Assembly: GCF_000368565.1 (NCBI RefSeq) | Contig: NZ_KB849543.1 | Coordinates: forward strand, 293,736 to 357,735 | Direction of reading: 5' to 3' | DNA from: Acinetobacter gerneri DSM 14967 = CIP 107464 = MTCC 9824 | GTDB lineage: Bacteria > Pseudomonadota > Gammaproteobacteria > Pseudomonadales > Moraxellaceae | Length of the DNA stretch: 64,000 nt | Program-made: the position numbers and the translations under genes | The notes under the pieces: model-generated | Database searches by the model: none | The model's input: the letters and a program-made list of their open reading frames with translations, nothing else | Told to the model about the DNA's origin: nothing | In this document: positions 56,767 to 64,000 of the stretch, piece after piece | How positions within the stretch are numbered: the first letter of the stretch is position 1 | Layout: each line of letters begins with the position of its first letter

Positions 56767-57780
56767 ATGGGGAAAATAATTTTTTGTTTCATATTGGGGC
56801 TTTGCGTGTCTATTTTAGCAGGGGCAAATTCTGAGTTAGCAGATAAAAATCATCAAAGCAAAAATCAATCTGATAAATTAAAAGTATTTTTTATTGACCA
56901 AGAGAGTAAGGCAGAGCCATTTTTTCATTTTAATTTTGGTAAATATAAAATCACAGCACTTTCAGATGGTTATATCACATTAGATTCGACGATTTTTAAT
57001 CAGAATCTTCCAGAGCAGCAACTCGAACAGATACAAAAGCAATTTTTTAAAAATACCAAGCTCAATATGCCAGTCAACGCTTTTTTGATTGCCGATGGCA
57101 AAGATCTGACTTTGATTGATAGTGGTGCAGGAGCGTGTATTGCTGATGGAAAAGCAGGGCATTTAGCCCAAAATATCGTATTGGCGGGTTATCAATTAAG
57201 TCAAATTAAAACGATTTTCTTAACGCATTTGCATCGTGATCATGTGTGTGGTCTGAGTCAGCAGGGCAAAAAAGTTTTCCCAAATGCCATGATTTATGTC
57301 AGTGAAAATGAAGCCAATTATTGGTTAAATGATCAGACTTTAGCAAGTTTGGAACAGCATCAAAGGCAACAATATCTGGACAATTCAGAACAAATCCGTA
57401 TTGCGTTAAAGCCTTATCGAAGCACAGATCAATTTAAAACATTTCAGTCTGCAGCCAATATCAATGGCATAGATGTGATTCCTATTTCGGGTCATAGTCT
57501 TGGACATTATGGTTTTCAGATCATACAAGCTCAGCAAAAAATGGTGTTTGTGGGGGATTTGGTGCATTCAAATTTGGCGCAGTTTGCCTATCCTACATTG
57601 TCTGTTGCTTTTGATCATGATCCGATTTTGGCTGCATTAACCCGTGAAAAATTGTTTAAACAATTTGCCGATCAAAACAGCATTGTTGCTGCTGCACATT
57701 TACCATTTCCGGGGATCGGCTCAGTAAAATCTATAGCAAATCATCAATATCTTTGGCTAGGTTTAACGTCGAAACCTTAA
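56767..57780 (+). CDS. Secreted metallo-beta-lactamase-fold hydrolase
   Basis: The 337-residue protein has a signal peptide (MGKIIFCFILGLCVSILAGANS) and an MBL fold with the zinc motif THLHRDHVCGL, then ISGHSLGHYGF, FVGDLVHSN and AAHLPFPG. Such proteins include lactonases and aryl/alkyl ester hydrolases; quorum-quenching or glyoxalase-type roles are possible but not proven. The ATG at 56767 has a GGGA 6-7 bp upstream; a GTG at 56755 is in frame. It begins 48 bp after the IS30 right end, so the IS may affect its expression. Confidence 0.85.
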   Translation: MGKIIFCFILGLCVSILAGANSELADKNHQSKNQSDKLKVFFIDQESKAEPFFHFNFGKYKITALSDGYITLDSTIFNQNLPEQQLEQIQKQFFKNTKLNMPVNAFLIADGKDLTLIDSGAGACIADGKAGHLAQNIVLAGYQLSQIKTIFLTHLHRDHVCGLSQQGKKVFPNAMIYVSENEANYWLNDQTLASLEQHQRQQYLDNSEQIRIALKPYRSTDQFKTFQSAANINGIDVIPISGHSLGHYGFQIIQAQQKMVFVGDLVHSNLAQFAYPTLSVAFDHDPILAALTREKLFKQFADQNSIVAAAHLPFPGIGSVKSIANHQYLWLGLTSKP

Positions 57781-57826
57781 AGATTTTTGGATATTTATAA
57801 ATTTGGGTATTTATAAAATAGCGAAG

Positions 57827-57860
57827 AACCAAAGACTCCTTTGAGCCTTTGGTTTTGTAT
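57827..57860 (+). terminator. Terminator after the MBL-fold gene
   Basis: AACCAAAG (57827-57834) pairs with CTTTGGTT (57847-57854), with a 12-base loop and a T-rich tail. It separates the gene from the convergent glpQ. Confidence 0.7.
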
Positions 57861-57880
57861 TTTAAGGGTTATTTCGAAGC

Positions 57881-59002
57881 TTATTTTAAATAAGGTTGAA
57901 CTGCTTTACGCCCGATCGCAGGATCATCCGTGAAGAGCCCATCTACACCTGCTTTAAAAAATAGCTGCATTTCTTTGATCGAACCTGCTTCACATTTTTC
58001 TGCAGCTTTGGCGCTACATTTAAATGCATTTGGCAGGAAATTATTTTCAGGTCTAAAAGTGTATGGGTGAACTTTTAGTTTTGCTGCATGTGCATCTTTT
58101 ATAAAGTTGGTCGGAGTTTGTGTGTTAAACGGAATAATATAGTCTTTTGACGGTCCAACCCCTTGTGCATATTTGGCAACTTCTTTGAGTCCTGTAGGTG
58201 TTGCCATATCAGCATAGGTGGTTTTCAATCCTTTTGCTGCATAGTCGGCAGGGATTGTTGTCTTAGCATCATAGAGCTGGATGAGTTTGGCATTTTTCAA
58301 TGTCTTATGTAAGGCAAGTTGATCTTTGAAATATTTCAGATTGTTGACTTCAAAAGACTGGATATAAATCGGTGCAATCTCACGCGTGTATTTATATTTT
58401 GCCAAAGTTTTGAGTAGGTTATCTTCGAGTGCTAAGTTGACAGATTGAAAATACGTCGGATGTTTAGTCTCTATATACAAACCGATGACTTTTCCTGTTT
58501 TTGTATAGTGCTTTTCAGCCAACAAAATGATTTGATCTAAAGTTGGGACATTAAATTTGTCATTGTACTGAACATTGCCGGGTCTAAGATCAGGTATACG
58601 TTCACGTGCTTTGACTTGGTTTAACTCATTCAAGCTTAAGTCTTCTGTGAACCAACCTTTGAGTTGTTGACCATCAATGATCTTGGTTTTTTGACGATCT
58701 GCAAATTGAGTTAGGGTGCTAATATTGGTTGTACCACCAATTTCATTTTCATGTCGTGCCACCAAGACACCATCTTTTGTCGAAACCAAATCTGGTTCAA
58801 TAAAATCAGCGCCATCATCAATTGCTTTTTGATAGGCCTCAAGTGTATGTTCTGGACGTAGTGCACTGGCACCACGATGACCAATAATAATGACATTCGG
58901 TTCTTTATATGTAGGATTGGGTTTTACAACAATTTTATTATCATCATCATTGCATCCTGCAAGCCCAATTAAAGCTGTGAGTAAAATCGTTTTCTTTATC
59001 AT
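57881..59002 (-). CDS. glpQ: Glycerophosphodiester phosphodiesterase lipoprotein (GlpQ)
   Basis: The 373-residue protein begins MIKKTILLTALIGLAGC, a lipoprotein signal with lipid-bearing C17. The GDPD domain has the catalytic histidines in IIGHRGASALRPEHTLEAY, the metal ligands in FIEPDLVSTKDGVLVARHE, and a C-terminal VDGLFTDDPAIGRK. It hydrolyses glycerophosphodiesters in the periplasm to glycerol 3-phosphate and an alcohol. The length is close to E. coli GlpQ (358). It stands alone. Confidence 0.92.
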   Translation of the reverse strand: MIKKTILLTALIGLAGCNDDDNKIVVKPNPTYKEPNVIIIGHRGASALRPEHTLEAYQKAIDDGADFIEPDLVSTKDGVLVARHENEIGGTTNISTLTQFADRQKTKIIDGQQLKGWFTEDLSLNELNQVKARERIPDLRPGNVQYNDKFNVPTLDQIILLAEKHYTKTGKVIGLYIETKHPTYFQSVNLALEDNLLKTLAKYKYTREIAPIYIQSFEVNNLKYFKDQLALHKTLKNAKLIQLYDAKTTIPADYAAKGLKTTYADMATPTGLKEVAKYAQGVGPSKDYIIPFNTQTPTNFIKDAHAAKLKVHPYTFRPENNFLPNAFKCSAKAAEKCEAGSIKEMQLFFKAGVDGLFTDDPAIGRKAVQPYLK

Positions 59003-59280
59003 TTTTGCTCTTTATTTAAATAGATTATTGGATTTAAGATTATGAATTATAATGATTTCATTAAAATGAAAAATCGGTTAAATTTATATGAAAATTTCCG
59101 TGTATAAATTGCGTTTATATTCATGCTTTCTTCATAATTAGAGATCTAATTGAGAATTTTGTAAAATTGCTTGAATTGAATTTAGGTTAAAGAACATGAT
59201 TGCATTTAATCTTTCCTGCACAGATCTATTTTAAAATATAGATCAATCTTAAATGCTGTACTGACTTAGAATTTGAACAA

Positions 59281-62200
59281 ATGTTGTCAAAATTTTTTAT
59301 TCAACGTCCAATTTTTGCAGGTGTAATTGCCATTGTTATTATGGCTTTTGGTATTTTTGCATTATTAAACTTGCCTGTTGAACGTTATCCAGATATTGCA
59401 CCACCCAAAATTTCCATTTCCGCCAACTATAGCGGTGCAGATGCACAAACAGTTGAGCAAAGTGTTACCCAGATTTTAGAACAACAAATTCAGGGAATTG
59501 ACCATTTACTGTATTTTAGTTCGAGTAGTGATTCGACGGGACGAAGTCGAATCAGTATTAGCTTTGAAAATGGTACAAATCCTGATACGGCACAGGTGCA
59601 AGTACAAAACAGCATCAATTCTGTTTTGAAAAGGCTACCTGATGAGGTACAGCGTCAAGGGGTCAGCGTTACCAAATCACTCGGCGATACTTTTATGGTG
59701 ATTGGTTTGTATGACGAATCCAATAAGAGTAGTGGGTTTGCTTTGGCGGATTATTTGGCAACGCATATCCAAGATGAGTTGGGTCGCCTTGAAGGTGTTG
59801 GAGAGTTAGATACTTTCGGCTCACAATATGCGATGCGAATTTGGCTCGATCCTTTCAAATTGCGTCAGTACAATTTGATGCCAAGCGACATTACCCAAGC
59901 CGTTGAAGCACAAAACAACCAAGTGGCAGCTGGTGGGATCGGTGATCTACCCACCAATAATCAACAATATTTAAATGCCAAAGTGACTGCGGGTTCAAAA
60001 CTAAAAACAGTCGCTGATTTTGAAAATATCATCGTAAAAGGTGATAAAGCAGGTGCATTTGTTTATCTTAAAGATGTTGCTCGTGTCGAGTTAGGTGCTG
60101 AAAATTATCAATTTTTAACCACTATCAATGGTCATGCAGCAGCAGGTTTAGCGATTTCATTGAGTTCTGGTGCAAATGCAATTCAGACATCGAAACTGAT
60201 TAAAGATAAGCTTAATCAGCTTTCTACGCAGCTTCCTGCGGGCTATAAAATCGATTATCCGCGCGACAATACACCTTTTGTGCAAGAGTCGATTAAAGAG
60301 GTCGTCAAAACGCTGTTTGAAGCAATTTTGCTGGTCATCATCGTGATGTTTATATTCTTGCAAAGTTGGCGAGCAACCTTGATCCCTGCGATTACTGTAC
60401 CGATTGTGATCTTGGGTACTTTTGGTGTGCTTTATGTCATGGGCTTGAGTATCAATACTTTGACCTTGTTTGCACTGGTTCTGGCGATCGGTTTATTGGT
60501 TGATGATGCAATTGTCGTGGTTGAAAATGTCGAACGTTTGATGCAAGAACAAAAAATGTCAGCCAAAGAAGCATCCATTGAATCCATGCAAGAAATCAGT
60601 GGTGCATTGATCGGGATCACTTTGGTTTTGACTTCGGTTTTTATTCCGATGGCATTTTTTGGTGGTTCTACTGGGGTGATCTATCGCCAATTTTCGATCA
60701 GTCTTGTGGCAGCGATGGCATTATCGTTATTCGTTGCACTGGTATTGACACCTGCTTTGTGTGCACTGATTTTAAAGCCAAATCATCATCAAGCCAAATG
60801 GGCAACTTGGTTCAATCAGAAAATTGAAGGCATTAAAAAGTTCTATCTCGGTTTTTCAGAAAAAACCATCGCCAATAAAACCACAATTTGGGTCTGTTTC
60901 TTTGCTCTAATCACATTATTTGCGTTGCTATATAAAGGCTTACCAAGCAGTTTTATTCCCAAAGAAGATCAGGGCATGTTGAGTGTGCAATTTTCTGTGG
61001 CTGAAGGTGCGCCAATGTGGAAAGCACAGGAAACAGGCGAAAAAATCCGTCAGTATTTTCTGGAAAATGAAAAACAAAATGTAGATATTGCATTGATTCG
61101 TTATGGACGAAACTTCTCAGGAAGTGGGCAAAATCTAGGACAAGGGTTTATTGCCTTGAAGCCTTGGGCGGATCGTAGTGCAAAGCATGATTCGGCAGAC
61201 GCGATTCAAAAACGTGCTATGCAATATTTTAAAGATGATCCAAATGCCAAAATAAATATTACATTGCCTGCTTCGGTGAGTGGTCTTGGTTCTACCGATG
61301 GTTTGGATTTTTGGATTCGAGATCTCAATGGTCAAGGTCAGCAAGCTTTGCAAGATACATTTAAAGTCATGCAAGACCAAACGAAACAATTTACCAGTTT
61401 TAGTCAGCTTGAAAAGCAGTCTACAGATAGCAAATCCAATCTCAATGTCAAAATTGATTCTAAGCAAGTGATTGCCAATGGACTGAAAATTGATGATGTA
61501 AATAGCACACTTTCATCCGCATGGGGCAGTACCTATATCAATGACTTCATTGATCGTGGTCGAATCAAAAAAGTTATTATGCAATCTGATATCGACTACC
61601 GGGCAACGCCAGAAAATCTACAAGACTGGTCAGTACGAAATGATGCCAATCAAATGGTTCCTTTCAGTGCTTTCTCATCGGTCAATTGGAGCGGTGGTCC
61701 AGATATTTTAAAACGCTATATGGGTTATGGTGCTTTACAGCTACAAGCCAACGTGTCTGCTAGTTCAAGTTCTGGTCAAGCCATGCAGGATTTAAATCAG
61801 ATGGTTGATCAGATGCCGGGTACAGATTTGCAATGGACAGGTTTGTCTTATGAGGAAAAACAATCCAGTAGCCAAGCGTTGATTTTGTATTTGGTTTCGA
61901 TTGGTTTTGTATTTTTATGCTTGGCAGCACTCTATGAAAGTTGGTCGATTCCGACCGCTGTGATGGCGGCAATTCCCTTAGGTATTGGTGGGAATATCAT
62001 TTTTGCCAAAATATTAGGCTTACCCAATGATATTTATTTCCAGATTGCTTTGCTGACCACGATTGGTTTGTCATGTAAAAATGCCATTTTAATCGTGGAA
62101 TTTGCTGCTATGGCGCAGGAAAAAGGTAAAACTGCTATCGCCGCTGCACTTGAAGGTGCGGGATTGCGCTTACGTCCTATTTTAATGACATCTATTGCCT

Positions 62201-62376
62201 TTGGTGCAGGTGTCTTGCCTTTGGTCTTTGCCTTTGGTGCAGGTTCAGTCAGCCGTCATGAGATCGGTGTGAGCGTATTGGGTGGTGTGATTTTTGGGAC
62301 CATTTTAGTTCTGATCTTCATTCCATTTATGTATGTCTTTATCCGAAGTGTTTTTAAACGTAAATCAAAAGCATAA
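59281..62376 (+). CDS. RND multidrug efflux permease (HAE1, AcrB-like)
   Basis: The 1031-residue inner-membrane pump starts FFIQRPIFAGVIAIVIM. It has 12 helices with two large periplasmic domains. The proton-relay aspartates D408 and D409 lie in LLVDDAIVVVENVER of helix 4, and the matching lysine is in LSCKNAILIVEF. It is AcrB/AdeJ-like but differs from AdeB and AdeJ in many positions I remember, so no name is given. No membrane-fusion or outer-membrane partner lies beside it, so it must borrow partners encoded elsewhere. There is no clear Shine-Dalgarno site before the ATG. Confidence 0.93.
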   Translation: MLSKFFIQRPIFAGVIAIVIMAFGIFALLNLPVERYPDIAPPKISISANYSGADAQTVEQSVTQILEQQIQGIDHLLYFSSSSDSTGRSRISISFENGTNPDTAQVQVQNSINSVLKRLPDEVQRQGVSVTKSLGDTFMVIGLYDESNKSSGFALADYLATHIQDELGRLEGVGELDTFGSQYAMRIWLDPFKLRQYNLMPSDITQAVEAQNNQVAAGGIGDLPTNNQQYLNAKVTAGSKLKTVADFENIIVKGDKAGAFVYLKDVARVELGAENYQFLTTINGHAAAGLAISLSSGANAIQTSKLIKDKLNQLSTQLPAGYKIDYPRDNTPFVQESIKEVVKTLFEAILLVIIVMFIFLQSWRATLIPAITVPIVILGTFGVLYVMGLSINTLTLFALVLAIGLLVDDAIVVVENVERLMQEQKMSAKEASIESMQEISGALIGITLVLTSVFIPMAFFGGSTGVIYRQFSISLVAAMALSLFVALVLTPALCALILKPNHHQAKWATWFNQKIEGIKKFYLGFSEKTIANKTTIWVCFFALITLFALLYKGLPSSFIPKEDQGMLSVQFSVAEGAPMWKAQETGEKIRQYFLENEKQNVDIALIRYGRNFSGSGQNLGQGFIALKPWADRSAKHDSADAIQKRAMQYFKDDPNAKINITLPASVSGLGSTDGLDFWIRDLNGQGQQALQDTFKVMQDQTKQFTSFSQLEKQSTDSKSNLNVKIDSKQVIANGLKIDDVNSTLSSAWGSTYINDFIDRGRIKKVIMQSDIDYRATPENLQDWSVRNDANQMVPFSAFSSVNWSGGPDILKRYMGYGALQLQANVSASSSSGQAMQDLNQMVDQMPGTDLQWTGLSYEEKQSSSQALILYLVSIGFVFLCLAALYESWSIPTAVMAAIPLGIGGNIIFAKILGLPNDIYFQIALLTTIGLSCKNAILIVEFAAMAQEKGKTAIAAALEGAGLRLRPILMTSIAFGAGVLPLVFAFGAGSVSRHEIGVSVLGGVIFGTILVLIFIPFMYVFIRSVFKRKSKA

Positions 62377-62389
62377 ATTTAATATGGTG

Positions 62390-62431
62390 TCTCATCATTT
62401 ATCCAGTATGAACGTTGGATAAGTGGTGAGA
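62390..62431. terminator. 16-bp hairpin after the RND gene
   Basis: TCTCATCATTTATCCA (62390-62405) pairs with TGGATAAGTGGTGAGA (62416-62431), with two G-T pairs on the plus strand and a 10-base loop. Only a short T run follows later, so it may be a terminator or an mRNA-end stabiliser. Confidence 0.55.
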
Positions 62432-62607
62432 TGCACAGTTTTAATAATTAAAATGATAAAAAACAACAGTGTATGATTTATTTTATCAATATTTAATTAA
62501 AATATTCCCCAAAACATCATAAATACTAAAACTACACTGAAGTGATTGAATATTCACAAGATAATGTGTGCAATTTTTCGATGAATCATCTTGGGAGAAT
62601 AAAAATA

Positions 62608-63948
62608 ATGAAGCAAAATAATTTTCTCTATCTATTGAATGATGCGCTGCAAAATCAAAATATTCAGTTGGCATTGGACTCAGTGAAAACTTTTAAAGCG
62701 GTTGATTTAGCAGATATTTTATCTCAGTTACCACTCGATTCCGCACAGTTGTTGTTGATCAATTTACCGCAACGTGCTTATGTATTTTCATATCTTGCAC
62801 CTGAAGTACAAGTGAAAATCGGCAATGGATTGTCTAGAGCTGATTTGGCAGAAATTATAGGTGAAATGTCATCTGATAAACGTGCCGATGTTTTTAAACA
62901 ATTAGATCTAGAACAGCAAAATGCCTTATGGCCTGCTTTGGCACAAGCTGAAAGAGAAGACATTCGCCAACTTGCACAGCATGCGGAGGGCACTGCTGGG
63001 GCTATTATGAGCTCTGAGTATGCCATGTTGACGGCTGAGCTCAATGTTGCTGAAGCGATACAGATGCTACGTTTTGAAGCGCCTGATACAGAGACGATTT
63101 ATGTGGCTTATGTAGTCGATCAAGCACGAAAATTGTTGGGTGTCGTGTCATTAAAACAGTTAATTTTAGCGTCAGAAGATACTTTGATCCGTGATTTGAT
63201 GACAACAGATATTATTTTTGTTACGACCGATACGGACAATGATCAGGTGGCAAAAATCATTTCTCGATATGATTTGTTAGCATTACCAATCATCGACGAG
63301 CAGGGCACGATGGTCGGTATCGTGACCTATGATGATGCGATGGATGTGGCTCGTGATGAGGCAACCGAAGATTTCTTAAAATCAAGTGCGGTGAACGCTT
63401 CATCAAAGTTGAGCATCAAAACAGCGCCTATTTTTCAGCTTTATAAAAAAAGGGTGTTTTGGTTGGTGGTTTTGGTTTTTGGTAGTTTGCTATCGGGGAT
63501 CGGGATCGCACATTTTGAAGGGATTATTTCAAAAAATATCGTACTGGTATTCTTTTTGCCACTACTGGTCGGTAGTGGTGGAAATGCAGGCGCGCAGTCA
63601 GCTACGCTCATGGTACGTGCGCTGGCAACAGGAGATGTTGTTGCCAAAGATTGGGTTTTTCTGATGCTCAAAGAAACCTTAGTTGCACTGACTTTGGGAT
63701 TAACGATGGCTGCTGCTGTTTCTATTTTAGGGTTTTACCGTGGTGGAGAAATGGTTGCTTTGGTTTTGGCACTCAGCATGATGGGCATTGTTTTGCTGGG
63801 CTGTCTGATTGGGACGAGTCTGCCATTTATATTGAATTTGCTTAAACTCGATCCTGCAAGTGCTTCTGCGCCATTAGTGACTTCGATTTGTGATGCGACG
63901 GGTGTTTTGGTGTATTTGTATATTGCATCACAATTATTATCACTTTAG
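62608..63948 (+). CDS. mgtE: Magnesium transporter MgtE
   Basis: The 446-residue protein has the MgtE order. A helical N-domain (LADILSQLPLDSAQLLLINLP and ADIIGEM-like repeats) comes first, then two CBS domains (about 115-245, with VSLKQLI and IVTYDDAMDVARDEATEDF), then five membrane helices with the conserved VGSGGNAGAQSATLMVRALATGD pore motif. It takes up Mg2+ and closes when CBS domains bind Mg2+. The ATG at 62608 has a GGGAGAA upstream and matches the start of the N-domain. Earlier in-frame starts at 62542 and 62581 would add a tail. No M-box riboswitch was recognised in the leader. Confidence 0.92.
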   Translation: MKQNNFLYLLNDALQNQNIQLALDSVKTFKAVDLADILSQLPLDSAQLLLINLPQRAYVFSYLAPEVQVKIGNGLSRADLAEIIGEMSSDKRADVFKQLDLEQQNALWPALAQAEREDIRQLAQHAEGTAGAIMSSEYAMLTAELNVAEAIQMLRFEAPDTETIYVAYVVDQARKLLGVVSLKQLILASEDTLIRDLMTTDIIFVTTDTDNDQVAKIISRYDLLALPIIDEQGTMVGIVTYDDAMDVARDEATEDFLKSSAVNASSKLSIKTAPIFQLYKKRVFWLVVLVFGSLLSGIGIAHFEGIISKNIVLVFFLPLLVGSGGNAGAQSATLMVRALATGDVVAKDWVFLMLKETLVALTLGLTMAAAVSILGFYRGGEMVALVLALSMMGIVLLGCLIGTSLPFILNLLKLDPASASAPLVTSICDATGVLVYLYIASQLLSL

Positions 63949-64000
63949 TTATAATAAGTTGATATTTTTTAAACCTTGATTAGGTATGAGAATGAGATGA

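Noticed and set aside
62377..62607. Magnesium (M-box) riboswitch before mgtE
   Set aside because: The leader is short, AT-rich and lacks the M-box conserved blocks. Only the palindrome after the RND gene is visible.

Overview
The window is chromosomal DNA of an Acinetobacter (Gammaproteobacteria, Moraxellaceae). The evidence is a low-GC genome and the gene order zapA / 6S RNA / ygfB-pepP-ubiH-ubiI. A complete acinetobactin-type siderophore locus in the bau/bas/bar order known from A. baumannii, and an IS30-family element, point the same way. The species cannot be fixed from the sequence alone.

Region 1 (1-8700) is a complete type I-F CRISPR-Cas system. The leader end of the array (four identical 28-bp repeats, 32-bp spacers) lies at the left edge. 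Next comes a minus-strand operon csy1-csy2-csy3-csy4(cas6f)-cas1 that runs toward the array. The cas2-3 fusion gene is transcribed divergently from a 355-bp control region. In the usual I-F order cas1 and cas2-3 sit together upstream of csy1, so this is a rearranged locus. It ends about 70 bp from the 3' end of the 6S RNA gene.

Region 2 (8770-21450) is core housekeeping DNA: ssrS, zapA and a coiled-coil partner, ygfB, pepP and two ubiquinone hydroxylases, a SutA-like RNA polymerase-binding protein, GTP-dependent PEP carboxykinase, a lipid kinase overlapping a phosphoesterase, and groES-groEL behind a clear sigma-32 promoter.

Region 3 (21550-50060) is the siderophore island. BasJ, BasF and EntA make 2,3-dihydroxybenzoate. 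BasE loads it on the BasF carrier domain. BasA activates the amino acid (threonine in acinetobactin) for the BasB carrier domain, BasD condenses and cyclises, BasG and BasC make N-hydroxyhistamine, and the BasB condensation domain releases the product. BasH edits and BasI primes the carriers. BarA/BarB export, and BauA/B/C/D/E/F handle uptake and iron release. Fur-box-like sites occur in four intergenic regions. Unusual points are an entA gene directly behind basJ, carrier-like domains without the canonical serine at the ends of BasA and BasD, and two repeat arrays inside the island: about 2.5 copies of a ~360-bp structured repeat between basA and basB, and about four copies of a 54-bp repeat between basH and basI.

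Region 4 (50060-64000) is mixed accessory and core DNA: a LysR regulator and LysE exporter, an HTH regulator, a YadA-anchored adhesin behind a structured leader with a possible nine-codon upstream ORF, dgkA, an IS30 copy, a metallo-beta-lactamase-fold protein, a lipoprotein GlpQ, an RND pump without partner genes, and mgtE.
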